Source: Marinobacter guineae | Lineage (GTDB): Bacteria > Pseudomonadota > Gammaproteobacteria > Pseudomonadales > Oleiphilaceae | Direction: 5' to 3' | Length of the DNA: 64,000 bases | NCBI RefSeq assembly: GCF_002744735.1 | Contig: NZ_KZ319339.1 | Location: forward strand, 992,001-1,056,000 | Shown: in pieces, positions 59,164 to 64,000 of the stretch | Numbering within the stretch: position 1 is the stretch's first letter | Layout: the number at the start of each line of letters is the position of its first letter | Made by a program: the position numbers and the translations under genes | Notes under the pieces: generated by a model | Seen by the model: only the letters and a program-made list of their open reading frames with translations | Told to the model about the DNA's origin: nothing | Database searches by the model: none

Positions 59164-59439
59164 GGATGCCTCTTTTGCCTGTATTACCTGATTTGAATAA
59201 CGCCAGTGATGCTACTCCCCGTGCCCGAAATAATCACCGGGCAGCGGCAGCTGCACATTATATGGAGCACGGCGCCGATACACCAACAACCTGCGGATTT
59301 AATGGCCAAAACCAGTGATCTGTCCCACTGGGGGCTGATTCCAATAGCGGAATTCCCGCATGGAGAGTCTGTAAGGTGCGCCGTATGCTCGCTGACATTG
59401 AATAGAAGACCGTTTTACTCATCTGACAAGCGGAACACT

Positions 59440-59682
59440 ATGAAGCCCAATATCAAAGCCTGCGGGCAAGCCATGGCCACGGCCCTGGTAAATGCAGTTC
59501 TGGCAGTAGCGCTGATGCTCCTCGTGGAGTTTGCGATCAGTGGCAGCTTCCAGGTCCCCGAGCCCTATCTCTGGGCGGGTTTGCTGATCTGGCTGGTCAT
59601 CTTTGCGGGACAGTTCTGGCGCCAGCGCCACTTATGCAAGTCCTGTGAGTCAACAGGGCAATCACCTGATCCCTCCCGCTAA
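59440..59682 (+). CDS. Small two-helix membrane protein, unknown function
   Basis: The 80-residue protein has two hydrophobic segments (AMATALVNAVLAVALMLLVE and YLWAGLLIWLVIFAGQFW) and a C-terminal CKSC motif. ATG 59440 is chosen because the upstream open frame (from 59206) is not protein-like. The ribosome-binding site is weak. It lies alone between the divergent parC and a chemoreceptor gene; nothing else is seen in 59164-59439. I do not recognise the family. Confidence 0.55.
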   Translation: MKPNIKACGQAMATALVNAVLAVALMLLVEFAISGSFQVPEPYLWAGLLIWLVIFAGQFWRQRHLCKSCESTGQSPDPSR

Positions 59683-59809
59683 GCCGCCATACTCCCGGAA
59701 TTAACTGGCTTTCTTTGACCGGGAGCAACCCTTCTGTTTTTAGTCATGACAAATTGTCCCCCGGTGTTATGCTTGCCAATAATCCAGCACAGCAAACCGG
59801 GAGGTCTGC

Positions 59810-61447
59810 ATGGAATTTGGCAAGCATCTGGGACTTCGTGTAAAAATCGCCTTACCTTTCGTCATCACGTCAATCGCCCTGATTATCATAGGCCTGTTCG
59901 CAGTCAGCACCGTCCGGAACCTGGTTTCAGACACGGATAATATTGCCGACACCTACCTGCCCTCGGTCAGCGAAATCCTTAACGGCGACAGGGACCTCTA
60001 CCAGGCACTGGTTGCCCAAATGGCATATCTGGATGCAAGTTCCAATAGCGAGGACGGTGCTGACAATCTAAAAAGTTTTGATGAAAACACCCAGCAGGCC
60101 CGGAACCGCTTCAAACAGGCTGTTGACCGGCTCCAGGGCACCGGTGTCGCCGACATTGCCCGTGGCTTCGACTCAGCCTTTGACCGCTGGCTAGCTTCTG
60201 CCCGGCGCACCCTCGAACTGGCCGGCAATGGCAACCCGGATGAGGCCAGAATGCTCGCGGCCAGCGAAACCAGTCAACTGTTCGACAACCTGCGAGGCTT
60301 CTATGATGAAGTCGGAGCCCATGCCGACAGCCGAGCCCAGACCCGGGCTTCCGATTCATCCTCTGAAGGCCAGGCCAGCTCACTGACCATACTACTGATT
60401 ACAGTGGTTGCGATTGTCGTCAGCATTCTTCTGTTTGCCATGTTCCTGAAGATGATCATCAGATCGATCACTGCGCTCAGAACTCAGCTCGACAATATTG
60501 CCCAGGGCGAAGGTGACCTCACCCAACGCATTCCGGTCGAAATCGATGACGACCTCGGCAAACTTGCCCGGAGCTTCAACCTGGTGCTCGAAAACCTGCA
60601 GTCGATGATTGGTTCCATACAGCAGTTGACCCGAGAGCTGGGTACCGGAGCCACCGATCTTGCCAGAGCCGCCAAAGAAAACAACGACGGAGTAACCCGT
60701 CAAACGGATTCGATTGCCATGGTGGCCACGGCCATCAACGAAATGCAGAGCGCGATAGAAGAAGTAGCGGGAAATGCCTCAAGGGCGGCAGAAATCACCC
60801 GGGACGCGGAACAAAAGGGCAAGAACGGTGCCCGAATTATTCGCAGCTCCTCCGAGCAGGTGCACAGGCTGGCGGCCCAGATTTCCAAAGCGGTGGAAGT
60901 CATACGTAAGCTTTCCGATGATTCCGACAACATCACTTCAGTTCTGGACGTGATACGGGGAATTGCCGAGCAGACCAATCTTCTTGCACTGAATGCGGCC
61001 ATCGAAGCGGCACGGGCCGGCGATCAGGGGCGGGGTTTTGCAGTTGTCGCCGATGAAGTAAGGACCCTGGCCCAGCGTACCGGGCAGTCGACCGAAGATA
61101 TACAGACGATGATCACCGCGTTGCAGACCGGCGTCGCCGACATTGTGTCAGTGATGGAGACCGGCAGCCGGGAGGCGACGGAAACTGAAAAACTGGCAAC
61201 CGAGGCTGAACGGGAATTGAACGGCATCCTTGAGGCCATGGCGAACATCGCGGATGTGAATACCAGCGTCGCTTCTGCCACTGAGGAGCAGACTCAGGTA
61301 GTGGATGAAATCAACAGGAGCATTACAGAAATCAACGATCTGGCCGCCGAGGGCGTCAGTCGGTCGCGGGACATTGACGGAATCAGCGAATCCCTCGAGG
61401 GCTATGCCCGGGAACTCGAAAACCAGACAGGCAGGTTCCGGGTATAA
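59810..61447 (+). CDS. Methyl-accepting chemotaxis protein
   Basis: The 545-residue receptor has an N-terminal membrane helix ([20 protein letters not shown]), a periplasmic four-helix-bundle-like sensor (about 40-190; [20 protein letters not shown]), a second membrane helix ([20 protein letters not shown]), a HAMP domain (about 215-270; [18 protein letters not shown]) and a cytoplasmic signalling tip with [20 protein letters not shown] and [18 protein letters not shown]. It relays an unknown ligand to CheA/CheW. No CheB/CheR-binding pentapeptide is seen at the C-terminus. It is monocistronic; yceI is convergent, 34 bases away. Confidence 0.96.
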   Translation: MEFGKHLGLRVKIALPFVITSIALIIIGLFAVSTVRNLVSDTDNIADTYLPSVSEILNGDRDLYQALVAQMAYLDASSNSEDGADNLKSFDENTQQARNRFKQAVDRLQGTGVADIARGFDSAFDRWLASARRTLELAGNGNPDEARMLAASETSQLFDNLRGFYDEVGAHADSRAQTRASDSSSEGQASSLTILLITVVAIVVSILLFAMFLKMIIRSITALRTQLDNIAQGEGDLTQRIPVEIDDDLGKLARSFNLVLENLQSMIGSIQQLTRELGTGATDLARAAKENNDGVTRQTDSIAMVATAINEMQSAIEEVAGNASRAAEITRDAEQKGKNGARIIRSSSEQVHRLAAQISKAVEVIRKLSDDSDNITSVLDVIRGIAEQTNLLALNAAIEAARAGDQGRGFAVVADEVRTLAQRTGQSTEDIQTMITALQTGVADIVSVMETGSREATETEKLATEAERELNGILEAMANIADVNTSVASATEEQTQVVDEINRSITEINDLAAEGVSRSRDIDGISESLEGYARELENQTGRFRV

Positions 61448-61480
61448 ACCCGGAACCTGTCTTGGCAGGATCAGCCAGGC

Positions 61481-62062
61481 TTACTGCCGGATACCTTCGA
61501 CAGAAATGATCATCTCAACAGTCTCGGAGGCCTTTCCAAGATCCATCGGGATTCCGAAATCTTTCAGACGGAGTTCGGTTTCAGCTTCAAAGCCCATGCG
61601 GTAACCGCCCCAAGGGTCTGCACCGTGGCCGACCATTTCGGCATCCAGCGTTATTTCCTTGGTAACGCCACGCAGGGTCAGGTCGCCAATGATGTCAGCT
61701 TCACCCCCGTCATCAACCACCACCCGCTTACTCTTGAATGTAGCCTGCGGAAATTCATCAACGTAAAGGAAGTCTTCGCTGCGCAGGTGCTTGTCACGCT
61801 CGGCGTGGTTTGAATCAACGCTGCTGGTGTCGATGGTGACATTAACAGAGCTGTTTTCCGGGTTTTCCGCGTCGTACACGAACTGACCGTCGAAATCATT
61901 GAATCGGCCATAGAGCCAGCTGAAACCAAGATGTGAAATCTTGAAGGTGATGAATTGATGGGTGCCTTTGGTATCAAACGCGTAGGTGCCACTGTGCTCA
62001 TCGGCATAGGCTGCGCCTGCGAGTGCCATCGAGATGGCGGAAGCAAGCAGAACTTTTTTCAT
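61481..62062 (-). CDS. yceI: YceI-family periplasmic protein
   Basis: The 193-residue protein has a signal peptide (MKKVLLASAISMALAGAAYA, cleavage before DEHSG) and the YceI lipocalin-like domain (ISHLGFSWLYGRFNDFDGQF, SVNVTIDTSSVDSNHAERDK, HLRSEDFLYVDEFPQATFKS). Family members bind polyisoprenoids such as ubiquinone in the periplasm. GGGAGATAACC precedes the ATG. The cytochrome b561 gene lies upstream on the same strand, 72 bases away, as in many proteobacteria, so the two probably form an operon. Confidence 0.93.
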   Translation of the reverse strand: MKKVLLASAISMALAGAAYADEHSGTYAFDTKGTHQFITFKISHLGFSWLYGRFNDFDGQFVYDAENPENSSVNVTIDTSSVDSNHAERDKHLRSEDFLYVDEFPQATFKSKRVVVDDGGEADIIGDLTLRGVTKEITLDAEMVGHGADPWGGYRMGFEAETELRLKDFGIPMDLGKASETVEMIISVEGIRQ

Positions 62063-62134
62063 GGTTATCTCCCTTATTTCATTGGTGCCCGACTCCCGGG
62101 CGTTACACGAATTCAGATTCGGGTTGCGCGATCG

Positions 62135-62680
62135 CTACTTCCCCAGCATACGACGGAGTGTCTGGTCGCGATCAATAAAGTGGTGCTTGAGAGCGCCAGC
62201 TGCATGGACCAGGGCAAGACCGATGATGGCCCAGGTAGTCCAATAGTGAACAGTCCCGGCGATATCTTCCATTCCCTTTATCTGACCGGTCACCGACGGT
62301 ACTTCAAACCACCCAAAGACACTGATGGAAGAGCCGTCGGCAGTTGAGATCAGGTAACCGCTGGTCATTGCCACAAAGATCAGCACATAGAGCAGTGCGT
62401 GTGCCAGATGAGCGCTGCGAACTTCCCAGCGCTTATGGCCTGCCAGCGATGCTGGCGATTTATTCAGTCCTTTCCAGATAACCCGGAAAACCATGACCGT
62501 CAGGAGCAGGATGCCAACACTGCGGTGAATGTCCGGGGCTTTTTTGTACCAGTCATGGTAATAGGTTAAATCCACCATCCAGTACCCGAGTGCGAATAGG
62601 CCGAATACCGTCAGGGCAACAAGCCAGTGAATGACGATTGCCACCAAGCCGTAACTGGATGATGTATTGCGGATTTGCAT
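62135..62680 (-). CDS. cybB: Cytochrome b561
   Basis: The 181-residue integral membrane protein has four membrane helices (AIVIHWLVALTVFGLFALGY, VGILLLTVMVFRVIWKGL, AHALLYVLIFVAMTSGYL, WTTWAIIGLALVHAAGALKH) and histidines in helices 1, 2, 3 and 4 placed for two b hemes. It passes electrons between quinone and periplasmic partners, consistent with co-transcription with the quinone-binding YceI downstream. The promoter is likely within 62681-62760. Confidence 0.93.
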   Translation of the reverse strand: MQIRNTSSSYGLVAIVIHWLVALTVFGLFALGYWMVDLTYYHDWYKKAPDIHRSVGILLLTVMVFRVIWKGLNKSPASLAGHKRWEVRSAHLAHALLYVLIFVAMTSGYLISTADGSSISVFGWFEVPSVTGQIKGMEDIAGTVHYWTTWAIIGLALVHAAGALKHHFIDRDQTLRRMLGK

Positions 62681-62894
62681 GATAAAAACTGACCTTGATC
62701 CCTGATTCTGATTATCTGGCCACAGTTTAGGAATGCGGCTTCACGAAAAAAATCAAAATCTTTTGCTGCCGTGCATCAGATTTTCTGACCAACCTCTCGC
62801 TACTTTTGCCTTTGTAACCTTTGTCTTTGGTCGCATACGGGTTTTACGGATTGCTCAAAATTATAGCAACGATAAACTTTAAGCATATTGCAAT

Positions 62895-62908
62895 GCCCCG
62901 TCGGGGGC
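62895..62908 (+). other. GC hairpin in the leader of the 15-codon ORF
   Basis: GCCCC-GTCG-GGGGC forms a perfect five-pair stem with a tetraloop, ending 11 bases before the start of the Shine-Dalgarno of the tiny ORF. Upstream, TTGCT and AGCAA (62848-62866) form a small inverted repeat that may be an operator or part of the same leader. Confidence 0.5.
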
Positions 62909-62931
62909 CTCATTGACCGAGAGGACAAGAC

Positions 62932-62979
62932 ATGGAATTTGAATTCGACGAAACTGTGGTTGTGCCCAGCAACAACTGA
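62932..62979 (+). CDS. Candidate 15-residue acidic peptide
   Basis: ATG 62932 opens MEFEFDETVVVPSNN and a TGA stop. GAGAGGA at 62919-62925 is a good ribosome-binding site six bases upstream. A hairpin precedes the site and a second hairpin follows the stop by six bases. It sits in the 535-base stretch between the divergent cytochrome b561 and EAL-protein genes, which otherwise has no coding frame. It has no membrane segment and no Cys. It may be a leader peptide, a small functional peptide or chance; PqqA was considered and rejected. Confidence 0.4.
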   Translation: MEFEFDETVVVPSNN

Positions 62980-62985
62980 TTCTGT

Positions 62986-63005
62986 GGCGGTCTTACGGGA
63001 CCGCC
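62986..63005 (+). terminator. Hairpin after the 15-codon ORF
   Basis: GGCGGTC-TTACGG-GACCGCC has a perfect seven-pair stem. No U tract follows (AGGCTCTTAT), so it could be an RNA-stability element rather than an intrinsic terminator. The following 63006-63215 shows no clear promoter for the EAL gene. Confidence 0.45.
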
Positions 63006-63215
63006 AGGCTCTTATATCCGCCCTACCTGACCACAAAAGATACAAACCGTTTCCAGTTTCTACATGAAACAGTGGTAATAAACGCGTTTTTTTGGCAATC
63101 TTCCTCCCAACTATCAGTAACTTCAGACTTTTCAGAAATACCCGTACTGATACGTGACAGTTCAGGCGTCTGACTCTGGCGGCTGATGCGTTCGCTTAAT
63201 TAACCAGAATCGTCT

Positions 63216-64000
63216 ATGTCGAAACGCCTCCCTGAAAAGCTGACGGCTCCGGAAGTGGAACTGTTATCCCCTATGCTGAACAGGGAAGGTGACACATGGA
63301 CCGCTGATTTCAGAGGACTTAAGCTCAGAACGGCGCTTCAACCCATTTACAGCATTTCCCACAAGCGGATTGTCGGCTATGAGGCACTTATCCGAGCCTT
63401 TGACAACGACAACTCAGCAGTACTCCCGCTACACCTGTTTCAGCTTCCCGATTCCGCCGCAGAGAATCTGCTGTTGGACCGACTCTGCCGGTACCTTCAT
63501 ATACGCAACTACAGTGGCATCAGTGACCAGCTGAACTGGCTGTTTCTGAACGTGTCGCCGCAGGTGGTCACCAGCGGCAGCCAGGCAGATTCTTTTTTTG
63601 GTCAGCTCCTTGCCAAAACCGGCCTCCCTCCGCACCGCATTGTGATGGAGATTGTGGAGCAGCCAACAGACGACGCTGAAAGACTTCGGGAAACAGTCGC
63701 CTATTACAAAAAACTGGGTTGTCTCACCGCCATCGACGACTTTGGTGCCGGCCATTCCAACTTTGAACGGATCTGGAATCTGTCGCCCGATATCGTGAAG
63801 CTGGACCGGAAACTGCTGACCCGGGCAACAGAAGATCACAAGGCCCGCCAGATTCTCAACGGGATTGTGTCACTGCTGCATCAGTCCGGCTGCCTGGTGC
63901 TGCTGGAAGGCGTGGAAACCCGTGACCAGGCGATGATCGCCATTGATGCGGGTGTCGACTTTGTTCAGGGTTTCTATTTCCGAAAGCCAAGCACGGACCT
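63216..64000 (+). CDS. EAL-domain protein, probable c-di-GMP phosphodiesterase (partial, runs off window)
   Basis: The frame opens at ATG 63216 (MSKRLPEKLTAPEVELLSPM; an in-frame stop at 63201 excludes longer forms) and is still open at base 64000, giving 261 visible residues. The EAL domain starts near residue 45 (LQPIYSISHKRIVGYEALIR), with intact EAL, LNVSP, MEIVEQ, the metal-binding IDDFGAGHSNFERI near residue 170 and KLDR, then LLEGVETRDQA and DFVQGFYFRKP. Unlike the FimX-like protein it keeps the metal ligands, so it is probably an active phosphodiesterase. A further domain may follow outside the window. No clear ribosome-binding site is seen. Confidence 0.85.
   Translation, partial: MSKRLPEKLTAPEVELLSPMLNREGDTWTADFRGLKLRTALQPIYSISHKRIVGYEALIRAFDNDNSAVLPLHLFQLPDSAAENLLLDRLCRYLHIRNYSGISDQLNWLFLNVSPQVVTSGSQADSFFGQLLAKTGLPPHRIVMEIVEQPTDDAERLRETVAYYKKLGCLTAIDDFGAGHSNFERIWNLSPDIVKLDRKLLTRATEDHKARQILNGIVSLLHQSGCLVLLEGVETRDQAMIAIDAGVDFVQGFYFRKPSTD

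Noticed and set aside
59206..59439. Longer N-terminus of the small membrane protein from 59206
   Set aside because: The extra 78 residues have no membrane or domain character and no ribosome-binding site; ATG 59440 directly precedes the two-helix region.
62932..62979. PqqA precursor identity for the 15-codon ORF
   Set aside because: PqqA needs a Glu-x3-Tyr pair; this peptide has no Tyr, and no pqqB-E genes are near.

Overview
The window is a gene-dense chromosomal segment of a gammaproteobacterium. Protein sequences and gene order fit the Marinobacter / Pseudomonas side of the class: the run purA-hisZ-hflC-hflK-hflX-hfq-miaA-mutL-amiB-tsaE-nnrD-queG-orn-rsgA-motB-motA-psd ... fimX-serB matches the well-known Pseudomonas aeruginosa order, and the complete bioBFHCD cluster, a BirA-type operator and paired acyl-CoA dehydrogenases suit a marine, lipid-using heterotroph. 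A Marinobacter assignment is my inference; no rRNA is present to prove it. I found no tRNA, rRNA, prophage, insertion sequence or CRISPR array.

Layout. 1-1.6 kb: end of yejK facing trmH. 1.9-7.6 kb: miaB-ybeZ(phoH)-ybeY-corC-lnt, with a zinc-ribbon protein gene facing lnt. 8.6-12.8 kb: leuS-lptE-holA. 12.9-14.0 kb: a small coiled-coil protein and a secreted endonuclease I. 14.1-17.9 kb: two tandem acyl-CoA dehydrogenase paralogues on the minus strand with a fatty-acid-regulator-like operator upstream. 18.2-19.1 kb: a SprA-type putative metalloprotease and a small flagellar-rod-like protein. 19.2-23.8 kb: bioBFHCD (minus), divergent from comF with two BirA-like boxes between. 24.7-29.6 kb: an FAD oxidoreductase, srkA, two small membrane proteins and cmoA-cmoB. 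29.7-42.7 kb: a long minus-strand housekeeping block from nnrD/nnrE through tsaE, amiB, mutL, miaA, hfq, hflX, hflK, hflC and hisZ to purA. 42.8-48.6 kb: queG, orn, rsgA, motB/motA and psd. 48.6-51.3 kb: a complete EF-P module (epmA, efp, epmB). 51.5-59.2 kb: a PilZ-like protein, a FimX-like degenerate GGDEF/EAL protein, serB and parC. 59.4-64 kb: a small membrane protein, a chemoreceptor, yceI with cytochrome b561, a tiny 15-codon ORF between hairpins, and the start of an EAL-domain protein that runs off the window.

The most unusual content is intergenic. Seven copies of a structured element (about 1.6, 3.3, 3.6, 8.25, 8.4, 24.65 and 44.5 kb) share a core of about 52-57 bases (136 in one long variant) carrying two small palindromes of the type CATCCATG. 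In six copies the core is enclosed by 21-29 bp inverted arms that are perfectly or almost perfectly complementary within a copy but unrelated between copies. They lie between genes in convergent, divergent and tandem settings and in both orientations, so they are not simple terminators. I do not recognise this as a named family. A separate, known-type REP pair with the GTAGGTTGGATTAG motif lies between two of the copies.
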